64,000 bases of DNA, from positions 1 to 64,000 of the forward strand of contig CAZFTJ010000023.1 of NCBI GenBank assembly GCA_964521865.1. Direction: 5' to 3'. This stretch comes from CAYSRJ01 sp964521865 (GTDB lineage: Bacteria; Spirochaetota; B62-G9; DRHN01). The position numbers and the translations under genes were made by a program. A model generated the notes under the pieces. That model made no database searches. It had not been told where the DNA came from and saw nothing but the letters and a program-made list of their open reading frames with translations. This document shows positions 16,865-25,021 of this stretch, piece after piece. Positions within the stretch are counted from its first letter, which is position 1. Each line of letters begins with the position of its first letter.

Positions 16865-17923
16865 ATGGCAGATACGGTAGTTTCCATTGAAGAGGAAGGA
16901 AAGAGGACCATTAAAGAAAGACTTGCCGAGGTTTTTGTGTACGGGAAGAGCATGGTCCCGGCCCTCATGGTGCTCCTTGCACTGCTTATAGCCTTTTTCG
17001 GAATAATGACGCCAAATTTTTTGACATACACGAATTTCAAGGCCATTATCAGCAACTTTCCGATTATCGCCATTATGTCCATCGGTATGACCTTCGTTCT
17101 TCTCATAGGCGGCCTTGATATATCGGTCGGTTCAATTCTGGGCTTTACCGCGGTAAATGTCGCTCTCTTCCATCACATCGGATTCCCTGCATGGGCGATT
17201 GTGCTCGTATGTCTTGCCATTGGTACGGTGTTCGGTTCGTTCAACGGAGTGATCGTTACAAAGGTGGGAATCAATCCTGTTATTACCACCCTGGGAACAA
17301 TGGCACTGGCCCGGGGCATGGCGTCGTGGTTCGCTCTGGATATAGAATCGTTAAAACTGGGGAGAATTTTCGATCAGAAGTTTCTTCTGATTGCACGGTT
17401 ATATATTCCCCAGGACAAGCAGATCATTCCGATTACACTCATATATGTTATAGTTCTCTACACGGTGATGTCCCTTGTGCTGAAGTATACCGAATACGGA
17501 AGAAAGGTGTATGCGGTTGGCAGCAACGAGTATGCCGCGAGACTTGCCGGTATCAATATCACAAGAATAAAGTTCTCAAGTTACGTCATGTCGGGGATCA
17601 TGGCCTCGATTGCCGGTATGATTCTTGTCGCACAGCTCAGCCTGGGCAGGGACGATGCCGGCCTCGGCTCGGAATTAGAGGTGATAACGGCCGTCGTGCT
17701 CGGCGGTGTGAGCCTGGCGGGAGGAAAGGGAAACCTTCTCGGCGTCATAATATCGGTTATCATTCTCGGGGTCATACGTAACGGCATGGTCCATCTTAAA
17801 GAAGCGATAGGGATATCCTACTACTGGCGTGAGGTTGTGAAGGGGGCGATTCTTATACTGGCAATTTCAATCGACGCAGCCCGATTGATGGCGGTTAAGA
17901 AGAGACAGGTTGTGAGACAGTAG
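16865..17923 (+). CDS. Ribose-type ABC transporter permease (second)
   Basis: This 352-residue RbsC-family membrane protein is related to the first permease but distinct from it: MTFVLLIGGLDISVGSILG, INPVITTLGTMALARGM, YAVGSNEYAARLAGINI and VVLGGVSLAGGKGNLLGV. Two different permease genes imply a heterodimeric channel, whereas the ribose system uses one. It has a soluble N-terminal tail of about 38 residues. It is followed 23 bases later by a corrinoid protein gene, which ties import to corrinoid chemistry. Confidence 0.94.
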   Translation: MADTVVSIEEEGKRTIKERLAEVFVYGKSMVPALMVLLALLIAFFGIMTPNFLTYTNFKAIISNFPIIAIMSIGMTFVLLIGGLDISVGSILGFTAVNVALFHHIGFPAWAIVLVCLAIGTVFGSFNGVIVTKVGINPVITTLGTMALARGMASWFALDIESLKLGRIFDQKFLLIARLYIPQDKQIIPITLIYVIVLYTVMSLVLKYTEYGRKVYAVGSNEYAARLAGINITRIKFSSYVMSGIMASIAGMILVAQLSLGRDDAGLGSELEVITAVVLGGVSLAGGKGNLLGVIISVIILGVIRNGMVHLKEAIGISYYWREVVKGAILILAISIDAARLMAVKKRQVVRQ

Positions 17924-17946
17924 TTTTATCCGGAGGTTCGAAATTC

Positions 17947-18594
17947 ATGGCTGATCAAATCCTGGAAGAGTTGAAGACAATGGTCACCGCTTTCGATATT
18001 GACAGCGCTCAGGCGACGGCACACCGCGCAATCGAACAGGGCGCCGATCCCCTACAGTGCGCTGAAGCCCTGACCGAAGGCATACGAGAGGTGGGAGACA
18101 GGTTCGGCACCGGAGAGCTCTTTCTTCCCGACCTGGTCTGCGCTTCTGAGGTCGTAAAGAATGCTCTGCCCGTTATCGCGCGGGAGATCGAGAACCAGGG
18201 AAAGAAGGTCAGGTCCCTGGGAAAGGTAATCATTGGAACCGTTTTCGGCGACATTCACAGCATCGGGAAGAGCATGGTCGCCACCCTGCTCTTCGCATCC
18301 GGGTTTGAAGTTATCGATCTCGGAATCAATGTCAAAAGCGCCGATTTTCTGAAAGCGGTGCATGAGCACAGCCCCGATATTCTAGCCATGTCCGCCCTGC
18401 TCACCACGACGATGATGGAACAGCAGAATGTCATTGAAGGGCTTGAGCGCGAGGGCATCAGGGATTCGGTGAAGATAATCGTAGGGGGCAGTCCCATAAA
18501 TCAGGAATTTGCCGACGGCATCGGTGCAGACGGGTACGGTGCCACGGCTCCGGAGGGCGTGCGTATCGCGAAATCGCTTCTGGGGATTCGGTGA
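17947..18594 (+). CDS. Corrinoid methyl-carrier protein (MtbC/MttC-like)
   Basis: This 215-residue protein has the two-part form of methyltransferase corrinoid proteins. The N-terminal four-helix cap (residues 1-90) ends FGTGELFLPDLVCASEVV. The C-terminal B12 domain contains GDIHSIGKSMV, in which Asp102, His104 and Gly107 form the lower-ligand motif, then AMSALLTTTM and VGGSPINQEFADGIGADGYG. It accepts a methyl group from a substrate-specific methyltransferase such as the MttB homologue encoded next, and hands it to a UroD- or MtrH-type protein. It resembles the corrinoid half of the fusion protein at 10869, so the island has two methyl carriers. Confidence 0.94.
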   Translation: MADQILEELKTMVTAFDIDSAQATAHRAIEQGADPLQCAEALTEGIREVGDRFGTGELFLPDLVCASEVVKNALPVIAREIENQGKKVRSLGKVIIGTVFGDIHSIGKSMVATLLFASGFEVIDLGINVKSADFLKAVHEHSPDILAMSALLTTTMMEQQNVIEGLEREGIRDSVKIIVGGSPINQEFADGIGADGYGATAPEGVRIAKSLLGIR

Positions 18595-18666
18595 TCGCAT
18601 GGGATAAGACCTCGTACGCTCAAAGGCGCTTGAGATATCGGCGGTTTGAAAGAGGAGGAACGGAGA

Positions 18667-20118
18667 ATGCGGAGGGGGTTCAGAAGGAGCTTCGACCCGA
18701 TTAAAATACTTACCGATTCACAGATAGAGGAGATTCATCGGGCGACGCTCGACGTGCTTGAAAAAACGGGCGTCAGGTTCGAGAGTGAGCGTGCGCTGAA
18801 ATTGCTGCAGCAAAACGGCTGCATGGTTGATTTTGAGGAGCGTATAGCGCGTATACCGGGTTTTTTAGTAGAGGAATGCATACGGAAAACGCCGAGCAGC
18901 TTCCGGGTTCGTGCCCGGAATCCAGAGAATGACGTACGGGTTGGAGGCAATATCCTCTATTTCATGTCGTCCGCGGGCGCCCGCTATACCGATATAACAA
19001 CCGGCGGACTGCGGCAGGCGACGCAGAAGGAAAACGACCAGGCGGTTCTCATTTCGGATGCGCTCGGCACCATCGATATATTTCCATCCTATACCCCTTA
19101 CTTTGAAATCGAGGAAGTACCGCCGGTTATGCTCTGCCCGACAAGCCTTGCGAGCAGGATTCGTTTTTCCTCTAAGGCGTCGCGCGGCGCGCAGGCAACA
19201 GATTCCTTCATTTTTGAAACCCAGCTTGCGCAGGCAGTGGATATGCAGCTTTTCGGCGTGTGTGAAGCGGCTGCGCCGCTCTCTTATCCGGAAGATGCGA
19301 TCAATGCGGCTTTTGAATATGTGAACGCCGGGTTTCCCGTGTATATAGCAGCCGGTTCCGTTATGGGAGGGACTGCACCGGTAACCGCAGCAGGTGCGAC
19401 AATCAGCAACAATGCCGAGCTTCTGGCAGTGGTCGTGCTCATACAGTGCATCAGTCCGGGTACCGGAATTTGCGGCAACGATTTCGTTACTCCGATGGAT
19501 ATGGAGAGCGGCGGATTTCTTTTCGGGGCGTTAGGGGTAAACCTCCATCAGATGGCCTTCAATCAGCTCTGGACCCAGGTGTATAAGATACCGGCGGTAA
19601 ACACCGGCGCCGCTTTTTCAAACTCGAAGCTGGTTGATTACCAGAGCGGGTATGAAAAAACGCACACCGCTATGGCGTCCGCACTGTCCGGTGCGAATGT
19701 AATTGTGCTGCACGGAGGCGTGACGGCAGAGCTCGCATACAACCCGATACTCTCTATCATCAACGACGATGTGGCGAATATCATCGGACGTACAGTTGAG
19801 GGTTTCGACGTAAACGATGTAACAATGGCCGTCGATCTTATCGAAAAAGTCGGACCTGTCCCCGGAACATTTCTCAACAAAACCCATACGCGGGTGAACT
19901 GGAAGAAGGAGTACTTCGTTCCCCGTACTGCGGACAGGCTGTCGTACCCCGAATGGCTGAATCGGGGAAAAAAGAGCACGATCGAACTCGCAGAGGAGCG
20001 TATGGAGGAGATACTGGAAACACACACACCCGACCCGGTAACTCCTGCTCAGGAGAAGGATATAAAAAGAATCCTGGAGGATGCGAGACGGCATTACAGG
20101 AAAAGGGGACTGATGTAG
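18667..20118 (+). CDS. MttB-family methyltransferase, non-pyrrolysine
   Basis: The ATG at 18667, preceded by GAGGAGG, gives 483 residues; a longer TTG start at 18646 would overlap that site. The protein is a TIM barrel of the trimethylamine methyltransferase superfamily: ILTDSQIEEIHRATLDVLEK at the start, VYIAAGSVMGGTAPVTAAG, and NLHQMAFNQLWTQVYKIPAV in the second half. No in-frame TAG interrupts the barrel, so it lacks the pyrrolysine of MttB proper, like glycine-betaine or other quaternary-amine/methoxyl MttB relatives. It should demethylate the imported compound onto the corrinoid protein encoded 73 bases upstream. It ends with an amber codon followed by an unusual open stretch. Confidence 0.92.
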   Translation: MRRGFRRSFDPIKILTDSQIEEIHRATLDVLEKTGVRFESERALKLLQQNGCMVDFEERIARIPGFLVEECIRKTPSSFRVRARNPENDVRVGGNILYFMSSAGARYTDITTGGLRQATQKENDQAVLISDALGTIDIFPSYTPYFEIEEVPPVMLCPTSLASRIRFSSKASRGAQATDSFIFETQLAQAVDMQLFGVCEAAAPLSYPEDAINAAFEYVNAGFPVYIAAGSVMGGTAPVTAAGATISNNAELLAVVVLIQCISPGTGICGNDFVTPMDMESGGFLFGALGVNLHQMAFNQLWTQVYKIPAVNTGAAFSNSKLVDYQSGYEKTHTAMASALSGANVIVLHGGVTAELAYNPILSIINDDVANIIGRTVEGFDVNDVTMAVDLIEKVGPVPGTFLNKTHTRVNWKKEYFVPRTADRLSYPEWLNRGKKSTIELAEERMEEILETHTPDPVTPAQEKDIKRILEDARRHYRKRGLM

Positions 20119-20229
20119 GCGAATATTCGAAAACTGTTCGTACAACGTGAACACGGGCTGCAGTACCAGAACTTTCCGTATCTTACGCCTGTGCCCGAGA
20201 AGTACGGAATTTACGGAGGAATGGCATAG
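20119..20229 (+). other. In-frame 36-codon extension beyond the mttB-like amber stop
   Basis: After TAG at 20116-20118 the same frame stays open to another TAG at 20227-20229, reading ANIRKLFVQREHGLQYQNFP then YLTPVPEKYGIYGGMA. The composition looks protein-like. No separate start or ribosome site is visible for it. It may be the scar of a deleted gene's C-terminus, a read-through tail, or chance; an open run of this length is expected by chance roughly one time in five or six. Confidence 0.3.
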
Positions 20230-20244
20230 CAAGGAGCTCAGTGT

Positions 20245-20565
20245 ATGGAAAGATACGCATTCGTGTTCAGAATCAGACCTGAAATGAAAGAACAGTATAA
20301 AAAGGAACACGATGAAATCTGGCCGGATATGGAAAAGGCGATTCGGGACAGCGGCATCAGGAACTATTCAATCTTTTTCCGACGAGACGGTACGCTCTTC
20401 GCCTACCTCGAGGCGAAGGACCCGGAAAAATCGCTTGCGCATATAGGCGCACAGGAGGTGAATGAACGCTGGCAGAAGGCAATGGACAGGTATTTCGTAA
20501 AGGAAGACCCCTCCCTGCTCGGCCCCGAGATGGAGGAGATTGAAGAGGTTTTTCATCTCGATTGA
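20245..20565 (+). CDS. L-rhamnose mutarotase (RhaM/YiiL-like)
   Basis: This 106-residue protein has the whole RhaM family pattern: AFVFRIRPEMKEQYKKEHDE with the catalytic-type His, IWPDMEKAIRDSGIRNYSIF, GTLFAYLEAKDP and VNERWQKAMDRYF. The family interconverts alpha and beta anomers of L-rhamnose or related aldoses. Its presence supports an aldose-like substrate for the island and argues against a simple betaine pathway. The start has AAGGAG upstream. No other rhamnose genes (isomerase, kinase, aldolase) are present here, so the aldose may not be rhamnose. Confidence 0.92.
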   Translation: MERYAFVFRIRPEMKEQYKKEHDEIWPDMEKAIRDSGIRNYSIFFRRDGTLFAYLEAKDPEKSLAHIGAQEVNERWQKAMDRYFVKEDPSLLGPEMEEIEEVFHLD

Positions 20566-20713
20566 GCGGATATTTTACACAGACTGTCTATACGCGCCTT
20601 CCACAGGTCGTTTATCAATTCACACCTGACGGGCCGTGTTCGTCCTAAAGCGAAGGGCTTTATGTTTAACCACCGCGTTCCGGGAAATCTCTATTCTGCA
20701 ATGGAGTCCTGAG

Positions 20714-21943
20714 ATGAATCTACGCGATAGGTTTTTAGAGGTTATGCTCAATTTCAACCCCCATGTTGCACCTCCGAAATGGGAGTTCGGGTACTGGGGT
20801 GATACGATAAACAAATGGTACGAAGAGGGTCTGCCGAAAAGGAAATTTCCTCGTATACCGATACATATAACGACGCCCACCGCGTCGCTCTACAATCCAT
20901 ACTGGAACTCCGTAAAGGGCACACGGCTTCCGGCCGGTATAGCGGTTATCGGCGGAGGCCTGTACTGGCCGACTCAGGGATTCCCCGTCGATGACGACGT
21001 GAAAAACGAGCTGAATATGGATAAGGGCCAGATACTGGTCAATGTCAACCTTCTCTTCCATCCTATGTTCGACATCAAGATTTACCGGGAGGATGATCGC
21101 TATCTCACCTATCGGGATCTTGACGGCGTAAAGAGAAAGTTCATCAAGGACACGGGCGTGATCCCGCCCGGAATCGAATGGGTGATCAAGGACCGTAAAA
21201 GCTGGGACAAACTGAAGGCTGAGCGGATCAACCTGGACGATATTCGAGGGAGGTTTCCACCGAACTGGGCCGGGCTTCTCCAGAAGTACAGGAACAGGGA
21301 CTATCCCCTTGTTCTGGGGGGGTATCCGCACGGTTATTTCGGCACCCTTGCTCAGCTCATGGGGTATGAGAAGCTCTTCTACGACTATTTCGACGATCCG
21401 AAGCTCATACATGATGTGCTCGAAACGTTCACCGGGCTCTGGATTGCCGTCTATGAGGAAGTGCTCTCTGATATTGATGTCGATCTCTTTGTCATATGGG
21501 AGGATATCTCCGCTGGAACCGGATCGATGGTATCGCCAAAAACGATACAGGAGTTCATGGTTCCCTATTACAGGAGGCTCACCGGTTTTTTGAAAGAACA
21601 CGGCGTAAAAATCATATTCGTCGATACCGATGGCGACTGCTTCGATATCATCCATCTCTTTATAGAAGGCGGTGTAACCGGTATGTATCCGATCGAGGTG
21701 AGCTGCGGTATGGATCTGGTGAAGGTGAGGAGGATGTTTCCCAAGCTCCAGCTTATGGGGGGAATACCGAAACTGGAGATACGGCACGGAAAGAAACGGA
21801 TCGACGAGATTCTCGAACCGGTGTCCGAGGTTCTGCAGTACGGGGGGTATATTCCTTTCGGCGATCATCTCATTCCGCCGGAGATACACTGGAAGGAATT
21901 CAAATACTATAGAGAAAAGTTGAACGACCTTATTGAAAAATGA
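20714..21943 (+). CDS. Uroporphyrinogen decarboxylase-family protein (third copy)
   Basis: The ATG at 20714 (TGGAG upstream) gives 409 residues; an upstream GTG at 20636 adds an unlikely leader. It begins MNLRDRFLEVMLNFNPHVAP, similar to UroD-family methyltransferases, and continues with GTLAQLMGYEKLFYDYFDDP, IWEDISAGTGSMVSPKTIQE and FVDTDGDCFDIIHLF. In the last segment the metal-site His of MtaA-like proteins is replaced by Asp. A later LMGGIPKLEIRHGK stands where other members have GNID. It diverges from the first two UroD proteins, so it probably has another role, such as methyl transfer to a different acceptor. It is 148 bases downstream of rhaM. Confidence 0.8.
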   Translation: MNLRDRFLEVMLNFNPHVAPPKWEFGYWGDTINKWYEEGLPKRKFPRIPIHITTPTASLYNPYWNSVKGTRLPAGIAVIGGGLYWPTQGFPVDDDVKNELNMDKGQILVNVNLLFHPMFDIKIYREDDRYLTYRDLDGVKRKFIKDTGVIPPGIEWVIKDRKSWDKLKAERINLDDIRGRFPPNWAGLLQKYRNRDYPLVLGGYPHGYFGTLAQLMGYEKLFYDYFDDPKLIHDVLETFTGLWIAVYEEVLSDIDVDLFVIWEDISAGTGSMVSPKTIQEFMVPYYRRLTGFLKEHGVKIIFVDTDGDCFDIIHLFIEGGVTGMYPIEVSCGMDLVKVRRMFPKLQLMGGIPKLEIRHGKKRIDEILEPVSEVLQYGGYIPFGDHLIPPEIHWKEFKYYREKLNDLIEK

Positions 21944-22070
21944 AATAGGCGTGCGAACCCTTCAATCGCACTACACAGGAGGATGGAATACCGCCGCAGC
22001 CCCGGGTATTGAATTGATACTTTATAAAAGGCAGGCGGTAATGCAATTTCGAATGAAAAAGGATGATAAC

Positions 22071-22868
22071 ATGAACCAGCTGCCGTATGAATTGCATTTC
22101 ATGCATAAGTTTAACCTGCACAAGCTCGCAGGTCTTCTCATTAAGGACCCAGATATCGGGTCAATTGCCCGTGTCTACGGAGTTGAGGAGAAAGAACTGC
22201 GCGAGATTGAAGATCAATTCCGTAAAAATCTTGCCGAGCTTGCGGATGAGTTGAGAAAGAGGGGCCTGTGGGCAGGGGAGGGATCTCCCTGCATTATCGC
22301 CGCGATCGGAAATTCGATAACGAGCGACCGGGAGAGCTGGGCAAAGATACTCAACGAGCTCTGGAAAGATGTTCCAAACCGGTATGTTATCGACTGCGCC
22401 ATTTCCGGCGACACAACCTGTCACATCAAGGACAGATTCTATTCTTCCATACTGAATCAGGCCTTTGACCGGGCAGTCCTTTTTATCGGCACCAACGACT
22501 GCCGCGAGCTTGACGATGAGGAGCATATTTCGAATATCAGCCATGAAGAGTACATGAAGAACATGCGCTATTTCATCGATACCCTCCAGGGAAAGGGGAA
22601 AGAGGTTGTCGTTGTAACCATACCCTATGTGGACAGCGCACGACTGCAGGCGTATTTTCCCGATGCGAATCAGAAATACAGCGATGCCCGCATCGATCTG
22701 GCAAACGCATTTCTCAGGGAGCTTGCACGGGAGAAGGGAACAAAACTGGCGGATCTTGCCGCAGCCCTGAAAGAAACCGAAAGAGATGTACTGGAGGAAG
22801 ACGGCATACACCTGAACAGCAAGGCACAGCTCGTTTTGTGTGAGCTGCTGATACCGCTTCTCGCCTGA
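22071..22868 (+). CDS. SGNH/GDSL-family hydrolase (esterase-like)
   Basis: The ATG at 22071 has AAGGA seven bases upstream and gives 265 residues; in-frame ATGs at 22041 and 21933 are alternatives. The SGNH blocks are AAIGNSITSD (Ser nucleophile, block I), ISGDTTCHI (Gly block), FIGTNDCREL (Asn block III) and EEDGIHLNSKAQ (Asp-x-x-His, block V). No signal peptide is seen, so it acts in the cytoplasm. An N-terminal helical part of about 75 residues precedes the hydrolase core. In this setting it may remove an acyl (for example acetyl) group from the imported sugar. It ends the main plus-strand run of the island. Confidence 0.85.
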   Translation: MNQLPYELHFMHKFNLHKLAGLLIKDPDIGSIARVYGVEEKELREIEDQFRKNLAELADELRKRGLWAGEGSPCIIAAIGNSITSDRESWAKILNELWKDVPNRYVIDCAISGDTTCHIKDRFYSSILNQAFDRAVLFIGTNDCRELDDEEHISNISHEEYMKNMRYFIDTLQGKGKEVVVVTIPYVDSARLQAYFPDANQKYSDARIDLANAFLRELAREKGTKLADLAAALKETERDVLEEDGIHLNSKAQLVLCELLIPLLA

Positions 22869-22873
22869 TCCTG

Positions 22874-22900
22874 TTTTTAACTCTCTGCCGGTGTTAAAAA
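22874..22900. terminator. Bidirectional terminator between convergent genes
   Basis: TTTTTAAC and GTTAAAAA form a perfect 8-bp stem with an 11-base loop. It lies six bases after the SGNH gene stop and faces the convergent dehydrogenase gene. The A/T arms supply U-rich ends in both directions. Confidence 0.6.
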
Positions 22901-22951
22901 GTCGGTTTCTGAAAAAATCGGCCGGGTTTTTGCGGGAAAATGCGCTGTTTC

Positions 22952-23992
22952 TTAAAGCAGTTTGAAGATGACCTTGTTGAAATACTCTGTGCGGTTTATA
23001 ATTTTTTTAAACACATCCACTCCCTCGGAGAGCGGGGGTGTATGGCTTATGAGGGGAGCCACGTTCATCTCTCTGTCCATATATTTCAATACGGTGGTCC
23101 AGTCGTCTCTGCCGGATGGCGTTATCTTCGAATTCCAGGCCCCGTACAGCCTCAATTCTTTTCGAAGCAGATTGGAAGCTTCGGCCGGGGTTATTGCAAG
23201 CGTTCCGCCGAGAATACCGAGAAAGAGCAGTTCGGCAAACCGTGCTCCAGACATGACCGCCTGTCGGTAGGTGAGCGGAAGACCGCAGGCTTCAATAACC
23301 TTGTGCGCTCCCTCGCCTTCCGTGAGCGCGTAAATCAGCTCAACCGCATCTCTTTTGTCCGCATCTATAGGAATGAACCCCATGTCTTCGGCGATCTCGA
23401 GCTTTCGTCTTTCGATATCTACGACAAAGACAGTACTCCCTCCCCGTATTCTGGCCCACTGGGCTGCCATTATCCCGATCGGCCCGGCGCCGAACACGGC
23501 CACCGTATCCCCGGCTGAAAATGTAAGTTTGCGTACGCCGTGCAGGGCAACGGCGCACGGTTCAGTCATGGCGGCGTGCACTATATCCACATGGTCGGGA
23601 ATGGGAAAGAGATTCTCCTCCGGTATGTGGAGGTATTCGGCGAATGCGCCGTCCCTTCTCGAACCGAAATAATCGTAATCATTGCACTGGGCGAAATCAC
23701 CACTGCTGCATGCAGCACATTTTCTGCAGGGGAGCAGGGGAAATGCGGTTACTTTCTGCCCCTCTTTGAATCTGCTTGCAGAAGAGGGCGCCTCTTCGAC
23801 TATACCCGAAAGCTCATGACCCATGATGAGAGGGTAGCGGTAGGCACCGTTTTCAAAGCCCCTGTGAATATCCGAGCCGCAGATGCCGCACGCGGCGATG
23901 CGTATCAGGTACGAGCGGTCCCCGATTCTTTCCGGCATCCGTACGTCCGTATAATTCAGCACCGCGTTTTTTTTCAGGACAAGCGCCTTCAT
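22952..23992 (-). CDS. Zinc-dependent medium-chain dehydrogenase (sorbitol/threonine dehydrogenase-like)
   Basis: The ATG at 23992 is preceded by AAGGAG and yields 346 residues; a longer open frame to 24265 has no support. Zinc and structural residues are present: CGICGSDIH, GHELSG, and CRKCAACSSGDFAQC with four Cys for the structural zinc. The Rossmann motif is VFGAGPIGIMAAQWAR, and the VVDIERRK acid indicates NAD preference. Such enzymes oxidise polyols or sugar phosphates at a secondary alcohol. It is the only minus-strand gene within the left part of the island and is divergent from the epimerase gene, with a 336-base gap holding a repeat copy. Confidence 0.93.
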   Translation of the reverse strand: MKALVLKKNAVLNYTDVRMPERIGDRSYLIRIAACGICGSDIHRGFENGAYRYPLIMGHELSGIVEEAPSSASRFKEGQKVTAFPLLPCRKCAACSSGDFAQCNDYDYFGSRRDGAFAEYLHIPEENLFPIPDHVDIVHAAMTEPCAVALHGVRKLTFSAGDTVAVFGAGPIGIMAAQWARIRGGSTVFVVDIERRKLEIAEDMGFIPIDADKRDAVELIYALTEGEGAHKVIEACGLPLTYRQAVMSGARFAELLFLGILGGTLAITPAEASNLLRKELRLYGAWNSKITPSGRDDWTTVLKYMDREMNVAPLISHTPPLSEGVDVFKKIINRTEYFNKVIFKLL

Positions 23993-24189
23993 TCGGCATT
24001 CTCCTTTACCAATACAGGGTTCGGAGGCGCGAATAATGATTTCAAGGCTCGCCGGTATACCGCTCTCCGGGTCTGAAAATAGTGTGAAAAGGGAAGCGAA
24101 GCAAGAAATAAAGGAAAGAGGTTGTTTTACGGCAGTGTCATACGGTAGTGGTTGAATTATAGGATTTTTGGAGGTACTATGGAGGGGTA

Positions 24190-24325
24190 ATGCTGCCGTC
24201 CAGCGCATGTTCTCCACGCCAGCGTCGAGCCGAAGGTTTGCGAGCGGAAATTGTGACCGCTCCACTGTTCTTGTTATACGGTGCTGAGCGGTGCATAAAA
24301 AATCCGGGCGCCTGCACCGGGAGGA
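24190..24325 (+). repeat. Long copy of dispersed intergenic hairpin repeat
   Basis: It begins TGCTGCCGTCCAGCGCATGT then TCTCC, and ends with TTGTTATAC, GAGCGGTGCA, AAATCC and GCACCGG. The end matches TTGTTATAC, AAGCGTTGTA, AAATCC and GCACCTG of the copy at 29818-29995, in the same order and spacing. So similarity extends past 100 bases at both ends. The copy runs up to the ribosome site of the epimerase gene. The rest of the 336-base divergent gap (23993-24189) shows no gene. Confidence 0.6.
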
Positions 24326-24328
24326 GTG

Positions 24329-25021
24329 ATGAAAACGCTGAAGATTTCACCGTCAATGATATGCGCCGATTTTCTCAATTTAAAGACCTGCCTCGATATC
24401 TTTGCGGAGGAGGATATCGATTATCTTCATATAGACGTTATGGACGGGCACTACGTTCCGAACCTGGGCCTGGGCACGGATTTCTGCAGGACGCTTGCCG
24501 GTTATACGGATATCCCTCTCGACATACATCTGATGGTCGAAAATGTCGATTGGTTTATCCGGCAGTTTGCAGGGATTGCAGATGCACGCATCAGCTTTCA
24601 TCCGGAGGCAAGCACGCACCCGCTCAGGTCGATACAGCTGATACATTCCTGCGGCGCCCGTGCAGGTATTGCACTCGAACCGTCGCTTTCTATCGAACGG
24701 GTGCGCTACCTCTTGCCGAAGGCGGATAGTGTCTGTGTTATGACCGTGAATCCCGGATATTCGGGACAGGAGTTGATTCCGGGAATGATCGAGAAGGTCC
24801 GGGAGGTATCGTCCTACTGTCAAAAGATTGGGTATGCAATTGAAGTCGAAGTCGACGGCAACGTGAGCTGGGAAAACCTGCCGCACATGGTTCAGGCCGG
24901 AGGGAGCGTATTTGTTGCCGGAACGTCGTCCATCTTCATGAAGGGCACAGATATGCGTGAAAATGTAAAACGCTTTAAATCACTGCTGCACGGAAATGAC
25001 GAGGAGAGGGTTTCGGGCTAA
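24329..25021 (+). CDS. Ribulose-phosphate / allulose-6-phosphate 3-epimerase family protein
   Basis: The ATG at 24329 with GGAGG upstream gives 230 residues. The (beta/alpha)8 epimerase motifs are ISPSMICADF, LHIDVMDGHYVPN (metal His and Asp), DIHLMVEN, MTVNPGYSGQ and EVEVDGNVSWENL, with AGTSSIF at the phosphate site. The VMDGHYVPNLGLG and IEVEVDG stretches are closer to AlsE (D-allulose-6-phosphate 3-epimerase) than to typical Rpe. It inverts C3 of a ketose phosphate, feeding the product to central metabolism. It converges on the regulator gene with a 4-base overlap of coding ends. Confidence 0.88.
   Translation: MKTLKISPSMICADFLNLKTCLDIFAEEDIDYLHIDVMDGHYVPNLGLGTDFCRTLAGYTDIPLDIHLMVENVDWFIRQFAGIADARISFHPEASTHPLRSIQLIHSCGARAGIALEPSLSIERVRYLLPKADSVCVMTVNPGYSGQELIPGMIEKVREVSSYCQKIGYAIEVEVDGNVSWENLPHMVQAGGSVFVAGTSSIFMKGTDMRENVKRFKSLLHGNDEERVSG

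Noticed and set aside
18667..20118. Pyrrolysine-containing MttB
   Set aside because: No in-frame TAG interrupts the barrel; the only amber codon is the terminal stop, so this is a non-pyrrolysine homologue.
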